Translations under genes and position numbers: made by a program | The notes under the pieces: generated by a model | Databases searched by the model: none | Told to the model about the DNA's origin: nothing | The model's input: only the letters and a program-made list of their open reading frames with translations | Assembly (NCBI GenBank): GCA_934256705.1 | Contig: CAKQPF010000049.1 | Location: forward strand, 1-27,043 | Length of the DNA: 27,043 nucleotides | Direction: 5' to 3' | Source: an uncultured Prevotella sp. | GTDB taxonomy: Bacteria; Bacteroidota; Bacteroidia; Bacteroidales; Bacteroidaceae | Shown here: positions 17,401 to 24,540 of the stretch, one piece after another | Position numbering within the stretch: the first letter of the stretch is position 1 | Layout: every line of letters begins with the position of its first letter

Positions 17401-18090
17401 GGACCTCTCTTCGATGATTATGGTGACAACCCTGCTTTGTTGCGTGGCTTGTCCAAGTATGATGTCTTTACTACCGTGCTGGAGGCATCGGGCAAACGAG
17501 ATGCGGATATTCAAGGTAGTTTGACAAATACCTTCCGATATAAAAACTGGCGCGCATCTGTATCTTTGGGATATAGTTTGGGAGCCAAGACTCGTCTTTT
17601 TGCTATGTATGGTAGTGCTGCTTCTGGGGCAGCTTATAGTTCTAGTATATATCCTGACAAGAACTATAGCCGTGATTATTTGAATCGATGGAAGCAACCA
17701 GGTGATGAAAAGCATACCAATATCCCATCCATTGTTTCTTACAACAGTGAGGCTTATTATAAGTATTGCCGCCATTGGTCTGATTTGTCTGATTACGGAG
17801 ATATACCTAAAATTGCAAATAATTATTGGGATATGTATGACTATAGCAATATCCGTGTGGTCAGTTCCGATTACTTGAAGTTGCAGAGCATGAGTCTTAC
17901 ATATGAATTTCCAATGACGATGTTGAGCCGCATCGGCTTCCAACGTCTTGCGGTATCGGCATCTGCTTACAACCTCTTCTGTATCTGCGACCCAGCCTTG
18001 AAGGGACAGACCCCTACGCAAGGTGGATTCTCGACAGTTCAGTTGAGCGACCGCCCAAGTTTCTCTTTGGGTCTGAATGTGATATTCTAA
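14443..18090 (+). CDS. susC-like: SusC/RagA-family TonB-dependent transporter with N-terminal STN signalling domain
   Basis: Protein of 1215 residues, longer than the first SusC because of an extra signalling domain. Signal peptide 1-28 (ending FVAVASAQ); STN (secretin/TonB short N-terminal) domain about 36-105 (PLPSALKTIGKQSGVRVEF, VVGGKFIIVS); carboxypeptidase-regulatory-like domain about 134-215 (RGKVVDEKHEPLPGVSV); TonB box DEVVVTGYQV near 217; plug with IDVLKDAAATAIYGTKAANG; barrel ending LNVIF. The STN domain contacts the periplasmic part of FecR, so substrate binding releases the ECF sigma. It both imports and senses. Its stop codon lies inside a 7-bp duplication created by the MITE-like element that separates it from susD. 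ATG 14443 is used; ATG 14449 is an alternative. Confidence 0.95.
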   Translation: MRMKKREKKRGLTTLLMLLLFVAVASAQGLSKKFNVSFKNTPLPSALKTIGKQSGVRVEFAYDDVKSYKVSAHLKSVNAETAVKTVISNHPLTYKVVGGKFIIVSKDASHKQATPSNEYSQTETDETPITAQSGKTIRGKVVDEKHEPLPGVSVKCANSRMGTYTDMNGEFAFVLPENHGPYLTFSYIGMQSQRVKLSAKNSNHMQIVMHEDAGALDEVVVTGYQVLDKRSLTSAVTSVKMKDLERADMSSLDQMLEGKVPDLLVSNNSAEVGVAPKIRIRGTSTLIGNREPLWVVDGIVVTDPVAIAPEELNDPDYVNRIGNAISGINPQDIERIDVLKDAAATAIYGTKAANGVIVVTTKRGFEGKPQVSYSANITYKRRPRYSDQSVDMMSSKERIQLSRELYDARYYYNSDATLVGYEKAMDDLNNKRITYDEFANQVSAMESQNTDWFDLLCQDSWSNQHTASLSGGSQKSRYYASLGYNRDNDVIKVNKNERYTASMNLDNTFSKLLSASFSFNGYHYKRHYYQDDLAPLNYAYTASRAINPFNADGTYAYYQKKVNKYDTYNYNILNELDNSYKEQVTNSFTVSANLKFHFADWLNANAIFSMTNQNTDMEGYWGEKTSYAAQLRGSNYGEDISYPKDSEMPQGGELTKTSVNSQSYTARFQLDANKYFGEDDKHNIYATFGIEINSDKYKSYKTINRGYYPDRGKTFVSNIDPSIYTSYATWLSSNVPSVTDNLTNTFSTYLSLTYAYKTLWRINLNGRIDGSNKFGDRSNDKFLPIWSLSGSYDLSSLFGKVKWMDYINLKASYGFQGNMLDTESPLMTIRKGTKDIYYNEFVSTIQNHPNPDLKWEKTHSYNVGIDLSLFDHRLEMEMNAYYKKTNDAFMTKKVSSVNGVSSYVINGGDVTNKGYSFDITYNAIRNKDFRWTLSTSISKVINSVDSKPDSQTYDLEDFLDGTAVVEGKAVNTFYSYKFIGLSPYDGGPLFDDYGDNPALLRGLSKYDVFTTVLEASGKRDADIQGSLTNTFRYKNWRASVSLGYSLGAKTRLFAMYGSAASGAAYSSSIYPDKNYSRDYLNRWKQPGDEKHTNIPSIVSYNSEAYYKYCRHWSDLSDYGDIPKIANNYWDMYDYSNIRVVSSDYLKLQSMSLTYEFPMTMLSRIGFQRLAVSASAYNLFCICDPALKGQTPTQGGFSTVQLSDRPSFSLGLNVIF

Positions 18091-18338
18091 CTAAAGTTTC
18101 CCATATTTACAAACATACTTAAATGCCTGACTGTCAGCAAATTGTAAAAATGTTAATTTCGATTAGACAAAATGCGTAGTTATTTCACACAAGACTGATA
18201 TTGAGCATCAATAGGTTATGAATCCTATTCCAAAGCATTAAAGTATATTAACCCAATGATGCAACGCTCTGGATTAGAGATGTTTATATGCGATAGTTGA
18301 ATTATAACCGATTGATTATCAAGAGTGGGAAACTTCAG
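18091..18338. mobile_element. MITE-like element inserted between susC and susD
   Basis: The 248-bp segment has 13-bp terminal inverted repeats with one mismatch, CTAAAGTTTCCCA (18091-18103) and the complement of CTGAAGTTTCCCA (18326-18338). ATTCTAA lies directly outside each end (18084-18090 and 18339-18345), a 7-bp target duplication. It has no coding frame. The left duplication contains the susC stop codon, so the reading frame was preserved. Deleting the element and one repeat leaves susC and susD about 12 bases apart, the usual spacing. The donor transposase family is not identified; it is not the IS982 element here, whose ends differ. Confidence 0.8.
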
Positions 18339-18357
18339 ATTCTAATATATGATAGAT

Positions 18358-19989
18358 ATGAAATTAACAAAGATAATAACATATACAATTATGGGCACCT
18401 TCATGTTGGGTGCTCTGATGTCGTGCTCAAGTGATTTCTTGAAGGAGTATTCCCAGGACTTGAGCCGAGTGAAGACGGTAGATGACCTCAACGAGTTGTT
18501 GGTGGGCGATTGCTATCTGCCTAAGGGATATTTCAACATCAGCAATAGCAACTTTGATGTTCGCAACAGCAATTATGTTATCTTGCATTTTATGAGCGAT
18601 GAGTTGCAGGAAAATATTCCTGAAGATACATACGACAATGATGGTGGTAGCTTTAGAGAGACCATGTTCCCATACTTTACTTGGCAGCAGAACTTGTATG
18701 TAGATACCAACGGCAAGAGCTCTTATGAGGAACAGGAAGATACGTATTGGAGTTTGGCATACGAGAAAATCAACAATTGCAATATGGTGTTGGCTGAGGG
18801 AAAGAATCTCTCTGTGGAAACTGAGACTGAGAGAGCCAAGGTGCAGCGAATCCAAGGTGAATGTTATTTCCTGCGCGCCTTCTATTATCTCACTCTTGCC
18901 AATCTCTATGGAAAACCTTATACGCCAGCTACCGCTGCTACCGACCCTGCTGTGCCTATCAAAATTTCTGAAAGTGTAGAGGACAAGGAATTCCAAAGAG
19001 CTTCTGTGGCAGAGGTGTATCAGCAGATTTTGGATGATTTGACCCAGGCTGAGCAGTTGCTGGAAAATGTGCATGAAAACCTCAGTATCTATCATGCTAA
19101 TATTGATGCCTTGTATATTTTGCGCAGTCGTGTAGCTCTCTATATGCAGGATTGGCAAACTGCAATCGACTATGCGCAGAAGGCTATCAATCATAATGGA
19201 ACACTCTACAATCTGATAGGCACAGAGGGTAGTGGATATCCGATGAACTTGTCAAATCCAGAGGTTGTGTATAGCAATGGCAGCAGTATGTTGGGCAATA
19301 TGTTGCAGATACATCCTCAAAAGGCTAGTGGTTGGAGTAATAACACACCTATATGGATCGTTTCCGATGAATTGTACCATCTTTTTAGTGACAAGGATGC
19401 CAGAAAGGTAACCTATATCACAACAAAGGATGATGTTGATGAAAACAAGCCTACCTATCATAAGATTGACAATAGCATAGCTTCATATGGTAAATATAAG
19501 GAGGTAAGCGATGTGTTTTCTATTCGCACTGCTGAGGCTTACCTCAATATGGCTGAGGCGAAGGCTGAAATGGGAGAGGATGAAGAGGCTTGCATTTGGC
19601 TCACCCAACTTCGTCAGAAAAGATTGAGCGAAGATGCTGAAGTCAACTTGTCGGGGGCTGATTTGATGCAGACAATACGTGATGAGCGACTTCGTGAACT
19701 TTGTTTCGAGGGACACCGATGGTTTGATTTGCGTCGCTATATGGTCGATGTCAAGTATCCATACACCAAAGAAATCACTCATAGCATATCTTTCTTCAAT
19801 TTCTCCTATCCATACGGGCGATCAAAAATCGACTACTATAAGTTGGAGAAGAATGATGGTGCTTATGTCTTGAACATCCCTAAAAAAGTGAGAGATTTCC
19901 AGCCATCAATAGGTAGCAATGAGCGTCCTCAACGTGTATTGCAGAGTAGTTATCAAGAACCAGATGATAGTGGTGATGAAGATTGGTAA
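18358..19989 (+). CDS. susD-like: SusD/RagB-family surface lipoprotein (partner of STN-SusC)
   Basis: Protein of 543 residues from ATG 18358; ATG 18349 would add three residues. Signal peptide with lipobox GALMSC (Cys23), then SSDFLKEYSQDLS. SusD/RagB features include KVQRIQGECYFLRAFYYLTL near 160-180, AEAYLNMAEAKAEMG, and the C-terminal RDERLRELCFEGHRWFDLRR block followed by VLNIPKKVRDFQPSIG. The N-terminal VKTVDDLNELLVGDCYLP segment is of the SusD-like subtype seen with the metallohydrolase-type lipoproteins. It acts as the lid and ligand-binding partner of the transporter. Its distance from susC (267 bp) is abnormal and explained by the inserted element; transcription may still read through or start within it. 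Confidence 0.94.
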   Translation: MKLTKIITYTIMGTFMLGALMSCSSDFLKEYSQDLSRVKTVDDLNELLVGDCYLPKGYFNISNSNFDVRNSNYVILHFMSDELQENIPEDTYDNDGGSFRETMFPYFTWQQNLYVDTNGKSSYEEQEDTYWSLAYEKINNCNMVLAEGKNLSVETETERAKVQRIQGECYFLRAFYYLTLANLYGKPYTPATAATDPAVPIKISESVEDKEFQRASVAEVYQQILDDLTQAEQLLENVHENLSIYHANIDALYILRSRVALYMQDWQTAIDYAQKAINHNGTLYNLIGTEGSGYPMNLSNPEVVYSNGSSMLGNMLQIHPQKASGWSNNTPIWIVSDELYHLFSDKDARKVTYITTKDDVDENKPTYHKIDNSIASYGKYKEVSDVFSIRTAEAYLNMAEAKAEMGEDEEACIWLTQLRQKRLSEDAEVNLSGADLMQTIRDERLRELCFEGHRWFDLRRYMVDVKYPYTKEITHSISFFNFSYPYGRSKIDYYKLEKNDGAYVLNIPKKVRDFQPSIGSNERPQRVLQSSYQEPDDSGDEDW

Positions 19990-20028
19990 ATCCCTAGGTT
20001 TTATCTGAAATAAAAAAAACAACAGACA

Positions 20029-20961
20029 ATGAAAAAGATATATTTATATATGTTGATGGCTTTGGTTGCGTTTGCGTTCTCGGCTTGTTCCGATAGCGAA
20101 GATGTAACGCCATCTCATGCAGATATCAACAAGTTTGTGCCTGCCGGTGATGACCAGAGTGTGGAGGCGCAACTTCGACGTGATTTCAAGGAACAGACGG
20201 GTTCTTACCTTCTCTTCAATGATACGTTGAGCAAGGAGAAGATAGGAGAGGATATGTATGGCAAGCCTGTTTATAAGACAGAGTTGCTTGATATAACTTA
20301 TACGATGTTGGGTTATGGCAGTGATTATACTTATACCTATGATTATCTGACTACAGATGCAGAGAAACAAAAGGCAGCTAATTTGGTTATTGACAAACTT
20401 GCAAAAAAAATAGGCAAGATGATGCCTTACTCTGTATTTTTGGTAAATCGTATCAACAGATGGATGAATGATGGCGAGGGCAATATGATTCCAGCAGAAG
20501 ATTCTCGGGATGGTATCGTGCCAAATCCGTCTTATGTGGTAGGGGCACGCTGCTATGCCATCAGTATGGATAATGGATCTGCATTCGATGATGCCAATTA
20601 TTTTGAATCTTTGTTGGAAGATATTGTCTATTCTGTTCTTACGTCTGATGATTCAACTCTGAAGGAATTTTATTCTGCGGTAGAGAACTATAATGCTTTG
20701 GTAAGCAGTTGGAAGGATGAAATCGGATATGAAGATGAAATCAACGATGAGTTGGCTCGTTCCCTCGGCTTTTTGAATGACTATAGTGTATATAAGTTTG
20801 CCAAGAACAAGGAATGGGAAACTCGCCAATATCTGAAAAAAGTAATGACGGTATCTCAACAGAAGTTCAATGAAGAGTATGCTGAATACCCTATTTGCCA
20901 AAGTCGTTTCACTATCTTGCGCAACAAGATGATTTCTCTAGGTTTCAACTTTGATGAATAA
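20029..20961 (+). CDS. lipoprotein resembling SusCD-associated zinc metallohydrolase family, HExxH absent
   Basis: Protein of 310 residues with lipobox AFSAC (Cys20) and an acidic SDSEDV after it, so probably surface-exposed. The layout (DFKEQTGSYLLFNDTL, then a middle KPVYKTELLDITYTMLGYG, then a helical C-terminal half) resembles the substrate import-associated zinc metallohydrolase lipoproteins (TIGR04549-type) that follow susC/susD in Bacteroidetes. Those carry HExxH; here the equivalent region near residues 190-205 reads FESLLEDIVYSVLT and no HExxH occurs anywhere in the protein. If the assignment is right it has lost catalysis and kept a binding role. It starts 39 bp after susD and is part of the same transcript. 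The assignment rests on pattern memory and context. Confidence 0.6.
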   Translation: MKKIYLYMLMALVAFAFSACSDSEDVTPSHADINKFVPAGDDQSVEAQLRRDFKEQTGSYLLFNDTLSKEKIGEDMYGKPVYKTELLDITYTMLGYGSDYTYTYDYLTTDAEKQKAANLVIDKLAKKIGKMMPYSVFLVNRINRWMNDGEGNMIPAEDSRDGIVPNPSYVVGARCYAISMDNGSAFDDANYFESLLEDIVYSVLTSDDSTLKEFYSAVENYNALVSSWKDEIGYEDEINDELARSLGFLNDYSVYKFAKNKEWETRQYLKKVMTVSQQKFNEEYAEYPICQSRFTILRNKMISLGFNFDE

Positions 20962-20997
20962 GGGCAGTCGTAGTTTTGACACATTAAATAATTACAA

Positions 20998-21714
20998 ATG
21001 AAAGATATGATAAATGAAAAGGTTAGAAAAATGGCCATGATTTTGTTTTTGAGCTTGGCTATTGGATGTCTGTCTTCTTGTAGCGATGACGATGATACGC
21101 CATCTGTTGCTCCATCGGCATCGGGCGTTGTTCAAGATATGGATGGCAATGAGTATCACTGGGTGAGAATCGGCAATCTTGACTGGATGACGGATAACTT
21201 GCGATGTGGAACTCCTTTCTACGAAGATGCTTATAATGATAAATGGGGAAGACGCAGCCTGTCTCTTCCTAAAAGTATGGAAACGAGCAAGTTGATATAT
21301 GATAATTTCGGCAATTATTATTCTTGGCAAGAAGCGATGGACAATGCCCCTGAAGGATGGAGACTCCCTACAGACGATGACTGGAAAAACTTGGAACGTG
21401 CATTGGGTATGAGACAGGTTGACATTGACAAGGAAGGATGGCGAAGTGGATGCTCTTATCTGATGACACAAGATGGTGAGGGCTCTCAGCTCAATATGCG
21501 TTATGGTGGCTCTGTCTATTTCTTGGGGTATAGCTTGAGTATCAATCATTACTATGATTTCGGTTATTATTGGTCAGCTACTTCTACTTCTATTAATGGA
21601 GAACCTGCTGCATACGCTCGTATGATTACTCCAAGCAGAAATGCCGTTAATCGTTTGCAAGTGATGCAAGAGGAGCATTTTATGAGCGTACGCTATGTTC
21701 GTTATGCCCAATAA
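20998..21714 (+). CDS. FISUMP-domain lipoprotein
   Basis: Protein of 238 residues with lipobox GCLSSC (Cys28 from ATG 20998) followed by SDDDD, a strong surface-export signal. The rest is one Fibrobacter succinogenes major paralogous domain (FISUMP, TIGR02145): MDGNEYHWVRIGNLDWMTDNLR, GNYYSWQEAM, APEGWRLPTDDDWKNLERALG, YYWSATSTS, and the closing SVRYVRYAQ. The fold is C-type-lectin-like and such domains sit on cell surfaces; binding of carbohydrate or protein is assumed from the fold and not shown. ATGs at 21007 and 21031 are alternative starts. It lies 36 bp after the previous lipoprotein gene, so it is likely part of the SusC/SusD surface complex. Confidence 0.85.
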   Translation: MKDMINEKVRKMAMILFLSLAIGCLSSCSDDDDTPSVAPSASGVVQDMDGNEYHWVRIGNLDWMTDNLRCGTPFYEDAYNDKWGRRSLSLPKSMETSKLIYDNFGNYYSWQEAMDNAPEGWRLPTDDDWKNLERALGMRQVDIDKEGWRSGCSYLMTQDGEGSQLNMRYGGSVYFLGYSLSINHYYDFGYYWSATSTSINGEPAAYARMITPSRNAVNRLQVMQEEHFMSVRYVRYAQ

Positions 21715-21773
21715 GTTTTTTTGTGTGATTATAATGTTGAGGTTTTAAATAGCTATATATAATAAAGGTGAAA

Positions 21774-22955
21774 ATGAAACTACAGAATATTTTGCCTGCT
21801 GTGCTCCTCATGATGGAAAGCACGGCGCAGGCTCAGACTGCCATCACTGTCAACGGACAGGTGGTGGGGAATGTGGATAGCTGTATGGTGACTCTCGTTG
21901 ATTGCGAGAATCCACAAGAAAGCAAGGCTTTGGTTTCCTCCAAGTTTGTGGGAGAAAACTTCTCGCTCTCTGCTCAGGTAGGCAAGACTCCTCGATTTGC
22001 TCGCCTTTCTTTCTCCGTCAGAAATCAGAAAGGATTTTGGGGAAGGGCCACTGAACTTCGCTTGTTCTTGGATGATAGCCCTATCACTGTTAAGATCGAC
22101 AAGAACGTGCTGGAGCAAGATGTCATGTGGCAAAAGAAGCAAGCCTTGATCAATCAACCTGATGGAAAAATCATCATTGAGGCGGGTAAGGCACAAGCTA
22201 GCTATGCTGATTATCTTGCCTTTGTCAGGGCTTCTTCGATTTCGGCAGACAGTGCCAGCTATGCTGAGGCTAGTGCTTGGTTTGCCAATAATGGTGATGA
22301 AGATGCCATCAAGGATTATAAGCAGAGGAACGAGGCGGCTGCAGCTGTCTTCGAGGCAAAGCGCAATGACTATATCCGTTTGCATCCCGATGCTCCGATT
22401 ACTGCTGCCCTCGTCGCTCAGTATGCTTACAAGCCTTTCTCTTACGACTTGGAGGTCTTCAATCAGCAGTATGTTTCATTGGCGAATAATCCCGACACGA
22501 TGCATGTCAACTTCATCCAGCGCAACCTCGACTATTTCCGTTCTCATGCCAATGGAGCCATCTATACCGACTTCATCGCTGAGACCAAGGATGGAAAGAG
22601 TGTGCAACTCTCTTCGCTGATGAAACTAGGCAAGATGATGTTGATAGACTTTTGGGCTTCTTGGTGTGGCCCTTGCCGTTCTGCCATCCCAAAGGTGAAG
22701 CAGATGGCAAAGGACTATGCCAGCAAGTTGGAGGTCGTCTCTTGTTCGGTGGATGAGAAAAAAGAGGCTTGGTTGAAAGCGGAGAAGGAAGAGGCGATGC
22801 CTTGGACGCAACTCTTCTTGCCTTTGTCGAAGTTGGAGAAAGCTGCCATGGCTTACTCTATCTCCACCATTCCTCGTCTCGTCTTGATAGGAGCTGATGG
22901 TAAAGTGCTTTGCATCACTCACAGCCCTGAAATTATTAAAAGATATCTGAAGTAA
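21774..22955 (+). CDS. TlpA-like thiol-disulfide oxidoreductase 1
   Basis: Protein of 393 residues. ATG 21774 is chosen over GTG 21768 because AAAGG lies about 5 bases upstream. Signal peptide about 1-21 (ending TAQAQ), an N-terminal beta domain of the DUF4369 type (ITVNGQVVGNVDSCMVTLVD), a helical middle, and a C-terminal thioredoxin domain with LIDFWASWCGPCRSAIPKV; the CxxC cysteines are residues 298 and 301. The cis-proline region is STIPRLVLIG. Such proteins reduce or isomerise disulfides in the periplasm. It is one of two tandem paralogues that end the locus; likely clients in the window are the cysteine-bearing GLPGLI proteins (inference). Confidence 0.9.
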   Translation: MKLQNILPAVLLMMESTAQAQTAITVNGQVVGNVDSCMVTLVDCENPQESKALVSSKFVGENFSLSAQVGKTPRFARLSFSVRNQKGFWGRATELRLFLDDSPITVKIDKNVLEQDVMWQKKQALINQPDGKIIIEAGKAQASYADYLAFVRASSISADSASYAEASAWFANNGDEDAIKDYKQRNEAAAAVFEAKRNDYIRLHPDAPITAALVAQYAYKPFSYDLEVFNQQYVSLANNPDTMHVNFIQRNLDYFRSHANGAIYTDFIAETKDGKSVQLSSLMKLGKMMLIDFWASWCGPCRSAIPKVKQMAKDYASKLEVVSCSVDEKKEAWLKAEKEEAMPWTQLFLPLSKLEKAAMAYSISTIPRLVLIGADGKVLCITHSPEIIKRYLK

Positions 22956-22960
22956 GTAGC

Positions 22961-23002
22961 GGCTTGTGTGTTCTGAATGGCTATGATAGAAACAAGCCAT
23001 TC
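22961..23002 (+). promoter_or_regulatory. pair of mutually exclusive hairpins between tlpA-like genes
   Basis: GAATGGCT (22975-22982) pairs with AGCCATTC (22995-23002), and GGCTTGT (22961-22967) pairs with ACAAGCC (22992-22998). Both use the same right arm, so only one can form. An alternating TA tract (23003-23020) follows. It may modulate expression of the second gene; it is not a standard terminator. Confidence 0.35.
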
Positions 23003-23048
23003 TTATATATATATATATTAAAAGGTGTAATCGAATTAAAATAAAATC

Positions 23049-24266
23049 ATGTATCAGAAAATTAAACTTATTTCTCTGGCAGTCTTGGCATCTTGCATGT
23101 CTTGGTGCGCTTTCGCCCAGTCTTCAGCCCAAGATTTTGTCATCAAGGGAAATATAAAGGGTATCAAGAATGGTACGAAAGTGGCTCTTCGTAGCAAGGA
23201 GAGTGGAAAGTATATCGAGGCGGAATGCCTCTCGCAAGGCAACTCTTTTGTCTTGAAAGGCAAGGTGGAGGGAACGATGCTCGTTCAACTCTGCATCGAC
23301 AATAAGCCGAAGGCTGAGTACAAGGAGCAAGAATACGCTGAAGTACATGGCGGCAACTTCATGTTGGAGCCAGGCAACTATCAGGTGAGTGCCGCTTGCT
23401 TTGATAGCATTGCTCGCAATTATTTCATGTATTCCGTACCGATGGATTATGAGAAAAACTTGAAAATCGTAGGCGGTAAGGTGCAGCAACAATACCAAGA
23501 GTGGGCTGATGCTACCTACGATGCTCGCCTAAATGCAGCTTTGATAGATATGCAACTTGGGAATGCTCGATATGGGGGAAGACGGAATGAGGTGGACTCC
23601 GTTGCCGTCAATCGTTTGAAACCATTGGTGGAAAAGGCTTCTGAATACAGAGATAAAGTCAACGACCAGTTTATCGCAGCTCATCCCGACTATGCCATTA
23701 GTCTTTTGCTCAAGAGCAAGGAGTTGGCAAACCCTTTTGCCATGACGAATGCAGAGTATGATGAGATGCTTGTTACTTTTGCCAACAACTATGACAAGAG
23801 CCGCTATGAAGATTTCGTGAAGTTGGTCAATGAAATGAAGAAATATATCAAAGGTTCTCATTTCAAAGATTTGGCGGTGGAGACCGTTGAGGGCAAGCCA
23901 GCCAACTTGAAGGACATCGTTATGCCAGGCAAGTACAACTTCCTCGACTTCTGGGCTTCGTGGTGTGGTCCTTGTCGTGCCGCCATTCCAAGTGTCAAGA
24001 AATTGCATGAGAAGTTGGGCGACACACTTAACATTGTCAGCATCTCTGTGGATAAGAAACGTGCCGACTGGGAGAAGGCGATGGCGGAGGAAAAGATGCC
24101 TTGGCAGCAATACCTCGTCCCGCAGTCTTCGATGAAAGCCTTGAAGGATGCTTACTTCTTGCAGTTTGTCCCATCATTGGTGGTCATCGACCCTTCTGGT
24201 CATATCGTGCTTTTCACCAGCGATCCTGATGAGGCACATCGCTATTTAGAGCAAAAACAAAATTAA
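23049..24266 (+). CDS. TlpA-like thiol-disulfide oxidoreductase 2
   Basis: Protein of 405 residues. Signal peptide about 1-24 (ending CAFAQ), a DUF4369-type N-terminal domain (DFVIKGNIKGIKNGTKVAL, FVLKGKVEG, MLEPGNYQV), a helical linker with HPDYAISLLL, and a thioredoxin domain NFLDFWASWCGPCRAAIPSV with the CxxC at residues 306 and 309. The cis-proline region is FVPSLVVIDPSG. It is paralogous to the preceding gene (same order of domains, shared EEMPWxQ-type segment) but diverged outside the active site, so the two probably serve different partners. It is the last gene before the hairpin repeat and strong terminator. Confidence 0.92.
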   Translation: MYQKIKLISLAVLASCMSWCAFAQSSAQDFVIKGNIKGIKNGTKVALRSKESGKYIEAECLSQGNSFVLKGKVEGTMLVQLCIDNKPKAEYKEQEYAEVHGGNFMLEPGNYQVSAACFDSIARNYFMYSVPMDYEKNLKIVGGKVQQQYQEWADATYDARLNAALIDMQLGNARYGGRRNEVDSVAVNRLKPLVEKASEYRDKVNDQFIAAHPDYAISLLLKSKELANPFAMTNAEYDEMLVTFANNYDKSRYEDFVKLVNEMKKYIKGSHFKDLAVETVEGKPANLKDIVMPGKYNFLDFWASWCGPCRAAIPSVKKLHEKLGDTLNIVSISVDKKRADWEKAMAEEKMPWQQYLVPQSSMKALKDAYFLQFVPSLVVIDPSGHIVLFTSDPDEAHRYLEQKQN

Positions 24267-24381
24267 CATACATTCTCTCTCTCGTACAACGAGGAGGCTT
24301 GCTGCTAAGTGTAGTGGCAACCTCCCGTTTTGCAAGCTAAAAAGCCCCTCAGTTCCCACTGTCGTGGGGAAGTTGTTTAGT
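24267..24381. other. intergenic stretch with small hairpins
   Basis: No gene. GGAGG near 24292 can pair with CCTCC near 24320, and TTCCCAC (24353-24359) with GTGGGGAA (24364-24371). It forms part of the 664-base gene-free region before the NigD-like gene, most of which is repeat, terminator, MITE-like element and promoter. Confidence 0.4.
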
Positions 24382-24480
24382 TGTTTAGTTGTTTGGTTGA
24401 TAGTCTTATTACAAGCGAACTCTACAAACAACTAAACAGCTAAATCACAAAACAACCAAACAACATAATCACCAAACAAC
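24382..24480. repeat. hairpin-forming dispersed repeat, copy 2
   Basis: Second copy of the repeat at 6156-6263, in the same orientation: 24395-24438 differs at three of 44 positions, and the following CTAAATCACAAAACAACC is shared. TGTTTAGTTGTTT (24382-24394) pairs perfectly with AAACAACTAAACA (24426-24438), so the hairpin survives despite sequence drift in the arms. It again follows the last gene of an operon. Confidence 0.7.
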
Positions 24481-24502
24481 ACAATACAAACGTGAATATA
24501 AT

Positions 24503-24539
24503 AGCCCGCTGGTGGAGAATATCCGCCAGCGGGCTTTTT
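24503..24539 (+). terminator. strong intrinsic terminator of the ECF-SusCD locus
   Basis: AGCCCGCTGG (24503-24512) pairs perfectly with CCAGCGGGCT (24526-24535), extended by an inner GGA/TCC, followed by TTTTT (24535-24539). It lies about 235 bp after the second tlpA-like gene and marks the likely end of the long transcript. Confidence 0.85.
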
Positions 24540-24540
24540 A

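Noticed and set aside
17254..18021. 255-codon minus-strand frame opposite the end of STN-susC
   Set aside because: Antisense shadow, rich in Ile/Arg/His from reversed codons, no recognisable domain.
18091..18338. Riboswitch or small-RNA gene between susC and susD
   Set aside because: Terminal inverted repeats plus a perfect 7-bp target duplication explain the segment better as an inserted element; a secondary RNA role cannot be excluded.
18427..19194. 255-codon minus-strand frame opposite the second susD
   Set aside because: Antisense shadow of a confident SusD gene.
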